In this document: positions 8,185-16,689 of the stretch, piece after piece | Numbering within the stretch: position 1 is the first letter of the stretch | How the letters are laid out: every line of letters begins with the position of its first letter | Source of the DNA: Candidatus Ruminococcus equi | GTDB taxonomy: Bacteria; Bacillota; Clostridia; Oscillospirales; Acutalibacteraceae | Direction: 5' to 3' | Length of the DNA: 47,383 bases | Assembly (NCBI GenBank): GCA_018065465.1 | Contig: JAGHTC010000011.1 | Span: 1-47,383 of the forward strand | Notes under the pieces: generated by a model | Told to the model about the DNA's origin: nothing | The model's input: the letters and a program-made list of their open reading frames with translations, nothing else | Databases searched by the model: none | Made by a program: the position numbers and the translations under genes

Positions 8185-10511
8185 CTATTATTTTCAATAA
8201 CTTTTATTGCAATCGCCGTAATGTCGTCGTCGTGACTGTCATTACGGCGTTTTACTGCCTCATCGACAATACAAGATGCAAGTTCCTGTGCGCTTGACTC
8301 TCGCCACGAAAGTATCATTTTTTCTATCCATTGGTTATCACCGAAAAATGCACCGTCCGAAATCATCACAATCAGGTCATCTTTTGAAAGAGTTATCGCC
8401 TCCTTTGAAAATTTTGCTTCATTTAAAATACCTATCGGCAAAGAAGGCATTTCTTTTATTATGAGCTTTGAATTTTTCTTTATATAGGTGGTGCAGGCAC
8501 CGGCTTTCATTATCTCAGCCTTGCCAGTAAAGAGGTTAAAGTCAACTGCGTCCATAGTTGCCATAGACTCCTCCTCACTTTTGCACATCAAAGAAGAATT
8601 CACAACAGAAAGTGAGCAGTCATAGGACAGCCCCGCCTTTATCAGTTTTGTCATTATGCTCACCGCCATATTCGAGTCGACAGCCGCCCTGCCTCCTGTT
8701 CCCATCCCGTCGGAGATGAGTGCTACCGTTGAGCCCATTCCGTTGTTAAAATAGTTTAGACAATCGCCGCACAGTTCGCCGTTATCGAAAATATGCTGTG
8801 CCGAGCCTATTTCAACATCAAAGTAGGGCCTTTCGCAAAGAACTATCCTCGCTCTGTCCTCGGCAAAACTTATTGTCGGTGACTCAAAGTAACGCCCACA
8901 GGCTTTTGATACTTCGTGCGTTACCTGACCTTTTGAAACCGCGGTTTTTCTATTGATTATTATTTCTATTTCAACAACCATCCCGCATTTTCCCCATATT
9001 CGGCAACTGCAATCAACAACAGAAAGTCCCAAAGATGACAAGGCGTCTATTACTCTTTCGCTTGCTAAATTGTCAAATTGAGAGTAGTTTTCAAACTCCT
9101 CTGACAAGTCCTGCAAAATGTCCGACAGCCCCGCAAACTGCCCTGCAATCACCGAGCGCACCTGCGTTATTCTTCGCTGTGCCGCTTCGCATGAGCGAAA
9201 GTCCTTGTAACTTTGATTTATCGCAAAAGCCAACTCACTTGCTCGACAACATCTTTTCAGAAAATTGTCCTCGATATCCTTTTCTTTTACAAAACCGTTT
9301 TTCTTCAAAATCTCGGTCAATCGGTGAAAATCGTCTGTTGTAAGGTCTTTTTCCTTGTCCCAGCAGTAAACACGCAGTCCGCATTTTGTGCAGGCTTTTT
9401 CGGCGGCGTTTTCATATATCCAAAAAATATCGGGGGCATACATTTTTGACAGTTTATCCGAAACGGAATTAACACATGAGCTAACGTTTTCGAGTGCCTT
9501 TGAGGCGTGAGTAAGCCTCATTGTGACCGACCTGCGAATGGTATCTTCTTCGGGTGAACTTTTGTTATCCGAAAAAATATTTGCTACAAAATTGCCGAGT
9601 TCTTTCGGTAAAATCATAAAAACAGCAGAAGCGATAACACACTCGATAAGTATGCCGAAAACGATATCAATATCATCGGTTGCAAACGAAACAACAAGGT
9701 TAGTCAAAAGCGAAACAATAACCACGGCTATCTTTCCGACAGGCGCGAAAAGTCCGCCGAGCAAACCCGAGAACGAATATGCCGCGCAAAGAAAAATCAT
9801 ATCTGTAGACGCAAGCGAGAATACTATTCCCGTTGCTATTCCCGCGATACTTCCGCCCGAAACACCGCCGTAACAAGACGCGATAAGCACCACCAAAACG
9901 GCAAGTATCCTGCCAAAAGATACATTTCCTATTGACAGTGACGAAAGCGACAAAAGTAAAATACAGCCTGTAAGCGACAGGCAAGCTATCTCCTGCGGTG
10001 AAAAACTCGATATACTTCTTTTTGCAGAGCAAAGTTCAGCGGTACGAAACATAAAATACGCCGCTGCGGCTGAAATAATCGCCTCGATAAGGCAGGAACT
10101 TATCTCGCTTATCTCACTCGACGAAGAAAAACTCAGCGCAACCCCTGTTGTAAATATCGTAACAAAAGCGAGCCCGCAGGGGTAAAACCTGTTTTGAGAT
10201 ATCTTTTTTATTTCGTTTAGCACCCACCTAAGCGCCCCTATTGATATTACCACCGCAATATAACGAAAAGTATCAATCGGCGACAAAAGAAGATACCCCA
10301 AAGCCGTGCCCAAAAGCCCCGCAGGCATATAGGTAAACGGTATAGCCGCCGCAAAAGAAGCGCCAAACGGCGACAAAGTGCCAAGCAACGCTCCACGCGA
10401 CACAAGAACTCCCGCCACAAAATAGATTATATGCACAGTGATTTCTCTCGCTGTGCCTTTTGTTTTTTCTTCACTTATTCTTTTTCTGCCGACATTTTGA
10501 ATAACGGACAT
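8181..10511 (-). CDS. spoIIE: Stage II sporulation protein E, PP2C-type phosphatase
   Basis: SpoIIE dephosphorylates SpoIIAA to free sigma-F in the forespore and also acts at the polar septum. The 776-residue protein has about ten membrane segments between residues 25 and 310, a central regulatory region with a Cys-rich patch (CTKCGLRVYCWD), and a C-terminal PP2C domain. The metal-binding motifs are LISDGMGTGGRA and IVMISDGAFF, ending in DDDITAIAI. It is slightly shorter than the Bacillus protein (827 residues). The ATG at 10511 has GGTGG upstream. It is monocistronic; its promoter at 10541-10573 has the long spacer known from Spo0A-activated promoters. Its stop codon overlaps that of the convergent serpin gene, with no room for a terminator between them. 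Confidence 0.96.
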   Translation of the reverse strand: MSVIQNVGRKRISEEKTKGTAREITVHIIYFVAGVLVSRGALLGTLSPFGASFAAAIPFTYMPAGLLGTALGYLLLSPIDTFRYIAVVISIGALRWVLNEIKKISQNRFYPCGLAFVTIFTTGVALSFSSSSEISEISSCLIEAIISAAAAYFMFRTAELCSAKRSISSFSPQEIACLSLTGCILLLSLSSLSIGNVSFGRILAVLVVLIASCYGGVSGGSIAGIATGIVFSLASTDMIFLCAAYSFSGLLGGLFAPVGKIAVVIVSLLTNLVVSFATDDIDIVFGILIECVIASAVFMILPKELGNFVANIFSDNKSSPEEDTIRRSVTMRLTHASKALENVSSCVNSVSDKLSKMYAPDIFWIYENAAEKACTKCGLRVYCWDKEKDLTTDDFHRLTEILKKNGFVKEKDIEDNFLKRCCRASELAFAINQSYKDFRSCEAAQRRITQVRSVIAGQFAGLSDILQDLSEEFENYSQFDNLASERVIDALSSLGLSVVDCSCRIWGKCGMVVEIEIIINRKTAVSKGQVTHEVSKACGRYFESPTISFAEDRARIVLCERPYFDVEIGSAQHIFDNGELCGDCLNYFNNGMGSTVALISDGMGTGGRAAVDSNMAVSIMTKLIKAGLSYDCSLSVVNSSLMCKSEEESMATMDAVDFNLFTGKAEIMKAGACTTYIKKNSKLIIKEMPSLPIGILNEAKFSKEAITLSKDDLIVMISDGAFFGDNQWIEKMILSWRESSAQELASCIVDEAVKRRNDSHDDDITAIAIKVIENNS

Positions 10512-10540
10512 TTTTCATTCCACCTTAATTTTGTTCTACT

Positions 10541-10573
10541 ATTATAGCCTGTCCGAAGTTTTCATAATGTCAA
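10541..10573 (-). promoter_or_regulatory. spoIIE promoter with 21-bp spacer and an 0A-like box
   Basis: On the minus strand TTGACA (10568-10573) and TATAAT (10541-10546) are both perfect but separated by 21 bp. The Bacillus spoIIE and spoIIG promoters have the same kind of over-long spacer and need Spo0A~P. The plus strand over the -35 reads TGTCAAA, one mismatch from the 0A box TGNCGAA, and TGTCGCA occurs farther upstream near 10660. Control by Spo0A is an inference. Confidence 0.7.
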
Positions 10574-10704
10574 AGGGTGTTTGAAATTTTGCGTAACCTT
10601 TTGGGGAAAAAGACACAATACTATTGAAATACAAGAAAATTTGTGATAAAGTAAATTTGCGACATTCTCGGTATTAAATACTCAGAAGTTTTCAAAAAGA
10701 TATA

Positions 10705-10740
10705 AAAATAACGGTGACGAAAATTCGTCACCGTTATTTT
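10705..10740. terminator. Strong bidirectional terminator-like hairpin
   Basis: A perfect 16-bp stem (10705-10720 with 10725-10740) with the loop AAAT and A/T tails on both sides. It lies just before the toxin promoter and isolates it from the spoIIE upstream region. No gene on either strand clearly ends here, so which transcript it stops is uncertain. Confidence 0.7.
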
Positions 10741-10748
10741 ATTCATCA

Positions 10749-10777
10749 TTGACACTTATGGTCGTATATGATAATAT
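10749..10777 (+). promoter_or_regulatory. Promoter of the small toxin mRNA
   Basis: TTGACA at 10749-10754 and TAATAT at 10772-10777 have a 17-bp spacer, with TGA directly before the -10 as an extended -10. Transcription from about 10784 gives a leader of about 90 bases with two hairpins, the second (GAGGGC/GCCCTC, 10839-10856) just before the ribosome site. Confidence 0.75.
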
Positions 10778-10874
10778 TGTGTCGGTACTTTGTACCCGAA
10801 AAGGCAACCAAGATGGTAGGCGGTTAGTCCTCACAAAAGAGGGCATTTTCGCCCTCGGATAGGGGGCGGTGCTT

Positions 10875-10958
10875 ATGGTTACATATAGCGAGTTAATACT
10901 ATTACTCTCGTTTGTTGTATCGGTTATAGCGCTTGTTATAGATATAACAAAAAAATGA
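10875..10958 (+). CDS. Small hydrophobic type I toxin (Fst/TxpA/holin-like toxin type)
   Basis: A 27-residue peptide begins MVTYSELLLLLS, continues with a membrane-spanning stretch rich in Val, Ile and Leu, and ends in DITKK. This shape (short N-terminal head, one membrane helix, charged C-terminus) matches the Fst and holin-like toxin peptides of type I toxin-antitoxin loci in Firmicutes. AGGGGG at 10861-10866 is eight bases from the ATG. The TGA stop lies inside the stem of the terminator at 10950-10990, as is common in such loci. A consensus promoter on the opposite strand (11039-11067) drives a convergent RNA that shares this terminator. Toxicity is inferred from architecture and peptide type. 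Confidence 0.75.
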   Translation: MVTYSELILLLSFVVSVIALVIDITKK

Positions 10959-11032
10959 ACCGCCATCGACCAAATTGCGGTTCATTTTTTGAACAATAAT
11001 TTGGGCTAACCGTCTATCGGTTGCCTTTTTGC
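10947..11032 (-). ncRNA. Putative antisense RNA antitoxin
   Basis: A predicted RNA of about 85 bases starts near 11032, downstream of a perfect promoter, and ends at the shared terminator 10950-10990. Its 5' hairpin (11003-11025) has the blocks AAGGCAACC and GGTTAGCC. The toxin mRNA leader at 10799-10830 has AAGGCAACC and GGTTAGTCC. Because both hairpins are nearly palindromic, the two RNAs can pair at the leaders as well as over the toxin 3' end. This follows the convergent two-RNA plan of par/Fst loci. Confidence 0.65.
10950..10990. terminator. Shared bidirectional terminator of toxin mRNA and antisense RNA
   Basis: A perfect 14-bp stem (10950-10963 with 10977-10990) with a 13-base loop and a poly-A/poly-T on its two flanks works in both directions. 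The toxin stop codon is inside the left arm. Confidence 0.85.
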
Positions 11033-11038
11033 ATCTTT

Positions 11039-11067
11039 ATTATAGCAATAATATGTAATTATGTCAA
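11039..11067 (-). promoter_or_regulatory. Consensus promoter of the antisense RNA
   Basis: On the minus strand TTGACA (11062-11067) and TATAAT (11039-11044) are perfect with a 17-bp spacer, the strongest promoter match in this window. It points toward the toxin gene and has no coding sequence behind it. Confidence 0.85.
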
Positions 11068-11076
11068 GCGTTATGC

Positions 11077-12708
11077 TTATTTTGCTTTTATTACTACCGA
11101 GGAAAGCGGTGGTAAAGTAAGCGTTTTTGAGTTGAGTTTTACTTCGCCCGCTGTTGTATTTTGTGCGGATTTATCGGCATTTTCTTCGCTCGCTACTGTA
11201 TTTGTTGCAACAACATATCCTCGAAGTTCGGGATTTGCTGCCATTTCATCTGTAAGGGTAACTTCCTTTTCTTCTCTGTTGCCGTTGTGGATAACAAGCA
11301 AGGTCGTGCCGTTGTACTCAACTTTATATCCGCCGATTTTACCGTCTTCAAAATCAAGAGTATCGGTAATCTCACCCCTTGCAATTTCGGGGTTTTGGTT
11401 CTTAATTTTTATCAATCTGCGGTAGAAATTGAGCATACTGTCTTTTTGCTCTAACTGCTGTTTTACTCCGCCGAGTTCGTTTTTCGTAACCTCGGCAACG
11501 CCGTTTACATAGATATCGGGGAGTTCATCATTATCCCAAATCATAGCCGTGCGGTATGATGCGTCGTTTGTTGTATTCGGTGCTTCTATTCCTATTTCTT
11601 CACCGTAATAGGTAAATGAATTACCGGGTGACAGCATATAAAGTGCTGCGGCAAATTTGTTTTCATCTTCGTCAAGCATATTCGCAACTCTGACCATATC
11701 GTGGTTAGTAAGGAAGTTTGCGTTTATTGCCTTTTCGTTGCGTTTTAGGATGTTTCCATTATACTTTTTCAGTTGTGCCGCCATATCTTTTGTCTGTCCC
11801 GAGCGCGCGGTGGAAACATAAACACCGTCTGTGTTGGCAAACTTGAAGTTGAAAAGTGAGTCGATACCGCTTTTGTACATATCGTAAACTTTGCCCGAAT
11901 CGTCCCAGTCTTCGCCTACCATATAGACATTTTCGTTATACTTCTTCGCCATATTGTAGAACCATGAGAGGAACTCCTCGCCGTCTGTTTCTTCATCGCT
12001 GAAATACTTTACAGCGTCAAGACGGAAACCGTCAACTCCGCGGTCAAGCCAGAATTTGACTATTTCTTCAAAATAATCTCTTGTACCTTGATATGAGAGA
12101 TTCCAGTCGGGCATTTCAAACGAGAACGCTCCCTCATAGAAATAGTCGGTATCTTTTACCCTGCGGGAATAAGTCGGGCTTGAGCCTTTCTTAAAGCGAT
12201 AGTACTTTGCATAACCGTCTTCTTTACCCTCTTTGAGTTCTTCGCAGGCTTTCTTGAAATACGGATGTGTTGAGGCAGAATGGTTTACTACCAAGTCAAT
12301 GATGACTTCTATTCCGCGTTTGTCACACTCGGCAATAAGTGTATCAAAATCGTCAAGCGTACCAAAGTCTTTGTCAATATTGAAATAGTCTTCGACATTG
12401 TATTTATGATACGAATAAGACGGCATCATCGGCGAAAGCCATATTCCGTCAATACCGAGGTCATCACCCTCGTCGGGCTTGCCGTCGTTTAGGTAATCAA
12501 GTTTCGAAATAATACCGGGGATATCACCTGTTTCGTCGTTGTTGGAATCACAGAAAGAGCCTATCCATATTTGGTAAAAATTTCTGTATTTGTCATTTGA
12601 TACAACAGCCTTGTTTTTTTCAACAGGGTCGCCACCTGCACAGCAGGAGCAAAGGCAACAAGATAAAACAAGACACAAAACAACACAAATACTAACTAAT
12701 TTTTTCAT
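11077..12708 (-). CDS. Lipoprotein alpha-amylase family glycosidase (GH13)
   Basis: This enzyme should cut alpha-1,4-glucan or maltodextrin outside the cell and feed the neighbouring transporter. A 20-residue signal ends in a Cys-rich lipobox (LCSC, followed by a second Cys). The GH13 barrel starts with FYQIWIGSFCDSN. Region I is DLVVNHS, region II GFRLDAVKYF with the nucleophile Asp231, region III MVGEDW with the acid Glu266, and region IV FLTNHD with Asp337. The last 110 residues form the small C-terminal beta domain. ATG 12708 has AGGTGATATT upstream. It follows malG after 53 bases that hold a terminator, so it is expressed by readthrough or from an unseen promoter. Whether it is an endo-amylase or an oligosaccharide glucosidase is not decided by the motifs. 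Confidence 0.9.
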   Translation of the reverse strand: MKKLVSICVVLCLVLSCCLCSCCAGGDPVEKNKAVVSNDKYRNFYQIWIGSFCDSNNDETGDIPGIISKLDYLNDGKPDEGDDLGIDGIWLSPMMPSYSYHKYNVEDYFNIDKDFGTLDDFDTLIAECDKRGIEVIIDLVVNHSASTHPYFKKACEELKEGKEDGYAKYYRFKKGSSPTYSRRVKDTDYFYEGAFSFEMPDWNLSYQGTRDYFEEIVKFWLDRGVDGFRLDAVKYFSDEETDGEEFLSWFYNMAKKYNENVYMVGEDWDDSGKVYDMYKSGIDSLFNFKFANTDGVYVSTARSGQTKDMAAQLKKYNGNILKRNEKAINANFLTNHDMVRVANMLDEDENKFAAALYMLSPGNSFTYYGEEIGIEAPNTTNDASYRTAMIWDNDELPDIYVNGVAEVTKNELGGVKQQLEQKDSMLNFYRRLIKIKNQNPEIARGEITDTLDFEDGKIGGYKVEYNGTTLLVIHNGNREEKEVTLTDEMAANPELRGYVVATNTVASEENADKSAQNTTAGEVKLNSKTLTLPPLSSVVIKAK

Positions 12709-12725
12709 AATATCACCTATCTAAA

Positions 12726-12748
12726 AAAGGGCGGATAAACCGCCCTTT
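12726..12748 (-). terminator. Terminator after malG
   Basis: A 9-bp stem (AAAGGGCGG with CCGCCCTTT) with loop ATAAA is followed on the minus strand by TTT. It separates malEFG from the amylase gene. Confidence 0.75.
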
Positions 12749-12761
12749 CTTTTCGTAGTTT

Positions 12762-13646
12762 TTATCCCTTTACGCCGCCGGCTGTAACACCTTCGACATA
12801 ATATCTCTGCATAAAGAGGAAGAGAATGGTAATCGGTACGGCAACGATAACGGAGCCTGCAAGGAAGTGTTTGAAGTGCTGGGTTATCATATCGGCGGCT
12901 ATCATCTTTTGCAGACCGATAGCAACCGTGTAGTTGTCGAGTTTATCCTGCATGATGATTTTAGCAAGGATAAAGTCTGTCCACGGACCGATAAACGAAG
13001 TCAAAACGGTATAAACAACGATAGGTTTTGACATCGGCAAAATAATCTTCCAGAAAACTTGGTTTTTCGTTGCGCCGTCAATCGTGGCGGCTTCATCTAA
13101 TGCCCTCGGTATCGTATCAAAGAAGCCTTTACTGATTTGATATCCGAGTCCTGCACCTGCACTGTAGCAGATTACAAGTGCGACCAAAGTTTTGTCAAGA
13201 CCGATGGCTTTGAGCAGGTAGTAAATAGCAATCATTGTCATAAAGCCGGGGAACATTCCGAGAATCATACCGACATTGATGAGCGGTTTTCTTGCCTTAA
13301 ATCTAAGGCGGGAGAACGCATAACTTACCATCAAAACGGCAAGAGTCGAAATGATACAGCTGAATATAGCGACAACAAATGTATTCATAAACCACTTCGG
13401 GAAGTCAACGGAAGATGAGCCGGAAGCAGCCGGATTGAGCCACTTTGACTGTGTGAAAAGTTCAACATAATTTTGGAATGTGAACTGTTTCGGAACAAGG
13501 TAGGGATAAGATACACCACCGTCAGCACGGAATGAATGCAGTACAAGATAAACAAGCGGGGAAATCCAAATAAGTCCCAATACTGCAAGGATAATATAGG
13601 TAATGGCGTTGGTGAAATGTCTCCTGAATTTATAACTCTTAATCAT
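12762..13646 (-). CDS. malG: Maltodextrin ABC transporter permease MalG
   Basis: Inner-membrane permease of a maltose/maltodextrin importer. It has six predicted membrane segments and the EAA loop DEAATIDGATKNQVFWKIILP, which contacts the ATPase. The C-terminus FMQRYYVEGVTAGGVKG is typical of MalG. The 294-residue length is normal. Its ATG overlaps the malF stop in ATGA, so the two are translationally coupled. No ATPase gene lies in the window, so a shared MsmX/MalK-type ATPase elsewhere is expected. Confidence 0.93.
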   Translation of the reverse strand: MIKSYKFRRHFTNAITYIILAVLGLIWISPLVYLVLHSFRADGGVSYPYLVPKQFTFQNYVELFTQSKWLNPAASGSSSVDFPKWFMNTFVVAIFSCIISTLAVLMVSYAFSRLRFKARKPLINVGMILGMFPGFMTMIAIYYLLKAIGLDKTLVALVICYSAGAGLGYQISKGFFDTIPRALDEAATIDGATKNQVFWKIILPMSKPIVVYTVLTSFIGPWTDFILAKIIMQDKLDNYTVAIGLQKMIAADMITQHFKHFLAGSVIVAVPITILFLFMQRYYVEGVTAGGVKG

Positions 13647-15163
13647 GAGAATTCCTCCTCGTTCTTGGCTGACTTGGTAAGGTTGAATGTAATCAGTGAC
13701 AAGGTAGCACAGACAATAAATACCAAGATACCGATAGCGGCGGCAAGGTTGTTATCATTCTCACTCATAGTAAGTTTGAACAACCAAGTTACAAGCAGGT
13801 CGGTATAGCCTGCTCCGCCCGCCATTTGCGGACTGTTCGGCCCGCTGGTCGGTCCTCCGTTTGTAAGAAGGTAGATAACGTTAAAGTTGTTGATGTTGCC
13901 GATGAAACTCGTGATGAGGTACGGAGTTGTAACAAAGAGCATATAAGGCAGGGTAATCGAGAAGAAACTTCTCGCAGGACCTGCACCGTCGATTGTTGCA
14001 CTCTCGTACAAATCGGCAGGAATATTCATAAGAATACCCGAGGTGATAAGGATGGTGTACGGAATACCAACCCAACAGTTAATAACAATAACAGTTATAC
14101 GCGCTACAAGCGGGGTACTGTTGAGGAAGGATATAGGTTGCATACCTAACATCTTGATAAGAACGTTGATAGCACCGTCATCCTGGAGCATCTGGTTCAT
14201 AAGCAAGAGAGAAACGAACTGAGGAACAGCAACTGTTACAACAAAGAGAGTTCTCCATAATGCTTTGAGTCTGATGCCTTTTTTGTTAATCATAAGGGCA
14301 ACTATCATACCTAAGATGTAGTTAAGTACGGTAGCAAATACAGCCCATACGAGTGTCCATTTTGTAAGTTCAAGGAAGGTTGCGCCCTTTGAAGATACAC
14401 CTGATGAGGAGAATATATCAGCAAAGGTTTGGAAACCTACCCAACTGAAAAGTGTTCCCGGGGGAACATGCGAATGGTCAAAGTTAGTGAAAGCGATAAG
14501 AATCATGAATATCAACGGCAAGATAGTAAACGCCGAGATAGTCAGAGTCGGGAATGCAAGCAAAGTTACATGGAAGCGGTTGTCAAGCAAGTCCTTGAGT
14601 TCTTCCATAAATGTAACAGGTTTTTCGCCTGCGGCAACCGTACATTGAGCCTTGTAAGCCGACTTGGTATTAGTGACATAAATAACAAGGAAAATGACGG
14701 AAAGGATGATGGTAAGTACGCCGTAAAGCAGAATAATCATCGAGTTGTCGCCGATGATGTGAACAGGTCTGCCGTTAGCACCGGTAACGGTCTCGCTTAC
14801 AACCGTACCGATAGTACCTGTCGGTGTAAACATTTTTGCAAGTTTTTCTACACCGAAGAAAACCATCATAGCTATGTACGCTATTTCAATAATCAAAAAC
14901 ATAAAGCCTTTGACAAATTGTTTTCTTACGATATTGCCCGTACCCATAACGATGTACGAGAGTTTTGTTGCCCAGTCGCCCCTTACGAATCTGGTACCGT
15001 ATCCGGCAAAGCCTTTGCCGATACCGATGAATAAGTTCTTGAAAAATCTTCCTATCATACAGAAAAACTTTTTGAGGTTTTTCGGCAGATTTATGAAGAA
15101 GTTCTTGAAATTGTACCCGAACTTTTGGAAGGGATTGAGCTGTTTGTAATCAATATATTTCAT
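13643..15163 (-). CDS. malF: Maltodextrin ABC transporter permease MalF
   Basis: The larger permease of the importer. The N-terminal 150 residues hold a basic amphipathic stretch and two extra membrane segments, followed by a loop of about 40 residues and a six-helix permease core. The EAA motif reads YESATIDGAGPARSFFSITLP. ATG 15163 is preferred over a TTG five codons earlier because GGGAAGTG sits just before it; this gives 506 residues. It lies between malE (123 bases upstream) and malG (overlapping), with an intercistronic stem-loop at 15225-15250. The partner genes make maltodextrin the likely substrate, but other alpha-glucosides are possible. Confidence 0.92.
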   Translation of the reverse strand: MKYIDYKQLNPFQKFGYNFKNFFINLPKNLKKFFCMIGRFFKNLFIGIGKGFAGYGTRFVRGDWATKLSYIVMGTGNIVRKQFVKGFMFLIIEIAYIAMMVFFGVEKLAKMFTPTGTIGTVVSETVTGANGRPVHIIGDNSMIILLYGVLTIILSVIFLVIYVTNTKSAYKAQCTVAAGEKPVTFMEELKDLLDNRFHVTLLAFPTLTISAFTILPLIFMILIAFTNFDHSHVPPGTLFSWVGFQTFADIFSSSGVSSKGATFLELTKWTLVWAVFATVLNYILGMIVALMINKKGIRLKALWRTLFVVTVAVPQFVSLLLMNQMLQDDGAINVLIKMLGMQPISFLNSTPLVARITVIVINCWVGIPYTILITSGILMNIPADLYESATIDGAGPARSFFSITLPYMLFVTTPYLITSFIGNINNFNVIYLLTNGGPTSGPNSPQMAGGAGYTDLLVTWLFKLTMSENDNNLAAAIGILVFIVCATLSLITFNLTKSAKNEEEFS

Positions 15164-15224
15164 CAGTTCACTTCCCAAAACAGAAGATAGTAGTGTTTAA
15201 CAAATAAACGGAAAATCGAGTTTC

Positions 15225-15250
15225 GGTCAGGCGACTTTCGCCGCCCGACC
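15225..15250 (-). promoter_or_regulatory. Intercistronic stem-loop between malE and malF
   Basis: On the minus strand GGTCGGGCG pairs with CGCCTGACC over 9 bp with one G-U; on the plus strand the same position would be an A-C mismatch, so it folds best in the mal mRNA. No T-run follows, so it is more likely an mRNA-stability or partial-termination element that keeps malE above malFG. Confidence 0.6.
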
Positions 15251-15286
15251 AAAATATAGTTTAAGTAAATAGAGTTATATCAAAAA

Positions 15287-16567
15287 TTACTCGTCCTTGA
15301 TGTTTGTAACTGTATCCTGGAGGAGTTTCTTCAAAGTATCTTTGTCATACTTTGTGCCTTCTTTGAAGAGGTTGTTACCGAGGTCAGCCATCGGATTCCA
15401 GAATGTGGAGCTGATGTTAACCTGAGGAATTGAGTATGCAGACTGAGCAAGGATAGCAGAAACTGCTACGTTGTTCTTAACTACATCAGAAGCAGCAACG
15501 TTCTTGTTTGAGGGACCCCAAGAGATTTCCTCTGCACGCTGTTTCTGGCATTCTTCGTCTGTGAGGTAGTTAGCAAGAAGCTGAGCAGATTCCGGGAATT
15601 TTGAGCTCTTGTTTACGCCCATGAGTTTGTAACCATGCATAGAGATAATCTGTTTGTCTTCGCCGTTAACTTTGATTGTCGGAAGTTTTGCAGCGCCGTA
15701 GTTGTCGCCGAGAGCCTTCTGACAAGCAGCAGCGTTCCAAGAACCGTCGATACCGGCAGCAACTGTTGAAGGATCAACTGACATACCGGAAGAAACTTTG
15801 GAAACGTCACCGGAGAGGAAGTTATCTTTATTGTCATGGAACAATGTTGCAAATGCTACGAGTGTATCAGCAACTGCGTCTGCATCATATTCGTTGAATA
15901 CCTGAGTATCGTCTTCGCCTTCAAGACCTGTAATCTTCAAACCGCCTGTGAAGGGGAACATGCAGGAGTAGAAACCGTTACCTGCGTCCATAACGAAGTT
16001 TTTGCCGGCTTTCTTACAAGCAGCAAATACGCCTTCGAGAGTTTTTGCATCTTCGTCTGTTACATATCTCTTGTCGTATACGAGATAGTAGCCGTTGTCG
16101 CCTGTTTCGGGGTAAGCAAGGAGTTTGCCGTTTAATGTAGCAGCAGCGATAGATTCTTCGCTGTCTCTACCTTTAACAGCAGCTTCGTATTCAGGATAAT
16201 CTGAAACGGGGCTCAAAACGCCTGCTTTTTCAAGTTTGTTCAACTGGTCGCATGCAAAACCGAATACATCGGCAGCAGCAGACGGGTCATTCAAAAGGTT
16301 AGTAGCAGCATCGGATTCGCCCTGTGCAATAACTTCGATAGAGATAGTCTTGTTGGGATACAATGCTTTGAAAGCGTCGCACTGTTTTTGTGTGAGTGCA
16401 ACCGCTGCATCGGGAGCCCATACTTTCAAGCTGATGTTGTCTTCACCGTAGAACGGGTCATCAGATGAGCCTGATGTTGTGTTGCCGTTGTCGCTAGAAC
16501 CGCCACAGCCGACAAACAATGTTGCCATTAACATAACGGCAAGTACTAAAGCTAAAATTCTTTTCAT
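15287..16567 (-). CDS. malE: Maltodextrin-binding lipoprotein MalE
   Basis: Extracellular solute-binding protein of the ABC importer. A signal peptide (MKRILALVLAVMLMATLFVG) ends at the lipobox Cys, followed by a Gly/Ser/Asn-rich linker. The fold starts with ISLKVWAPDAAVALTQKQCDAFKALYP, as in MalE-like family 1 binding proteins, and PFTGG and DGSWNA segments follow. The start is ATG 16567, with AAGAAGGA upstream; the open frame extends 34 codons farther but those residues are hydrophilic and lie in the mRNA leader. The mature protein has about 405 residues. It is the first gene of malE-malF-malG. Confidence 0.93.
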   Translation of the reverse strand: MKRILALVLAVMLMATLFVGCGGSSDNGNTTSGSSDDPFYGEDNISLKVWAPDAAVALTQKQCDAFKALYPNKTISIEVIAQGESDAATNLLNDPSAAADVFGFACDQLNKLEKAGVLSPVSDYPEYEAAVKGRDSEESIAAATLNGKLLAYPETGDNGYYLVYDKRYVTDEDAKTLEGVFAACKKAGKNFVMDAGNGFYSCMFPFTGGLKITGLEGEDDTQVFNEYDADAVADTLVAFATLFHDNKDNFLSGDVSKVSSGMSVDPSTVAAGIDGSWNAAACQKALGDNYGAAKLPTIKVNGEDKQIISMHGYKLMGVNKSSKFPESAQLLANYLTDEECQKQRAEEISWGPSNKNVAASDVVKNNVAVSAILAQSAYSIPQVNISSTFWNPMADLGNNLFKEGTKYDKDTLKKLLQDTVTNIKDE

Positions 16568-16659
16568 AGTCGGATTTCCTTCTTTCCAAAAATATTTGGT
16601 GTTTCCACCAGTGAAGTGCCTTGATAATCCGTCCTCAAAGCACAGTTTCACTTGCATAA

Positions 16660-16689
16660 ATTTTACCATATTGTAAAGAGTGATTTCAA
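16660..16689 (-). promoter_or_regulatory. Promoter of malEFG
   Basis: On the minus strand TTGAAA (16684-16689) and TAAAAT (16660-16665) have an 18-bp spacer, with TGG before the -10. It leaves a leader of about 85 bases containing a GGTG/CACC hairpin. I saw no convincing cre site. Confidence 0.6.

Noticed and set aside
10739-10966. 75-residue frame on the minus strand over the toxin region
   Set aside because: It has no ribosome site and is the antisense of the toxin leader and peptide. The promoters, terminator and peptide on the plus strand explain the region better.
14429-15034. 201-residue plus-strand frame opposite malF
   Set aside because: It is the mirror of the conserved malF coding frame, is rich in Arg, Lys, Asn and Asp without domain pattern, and lacks a ribosome site.
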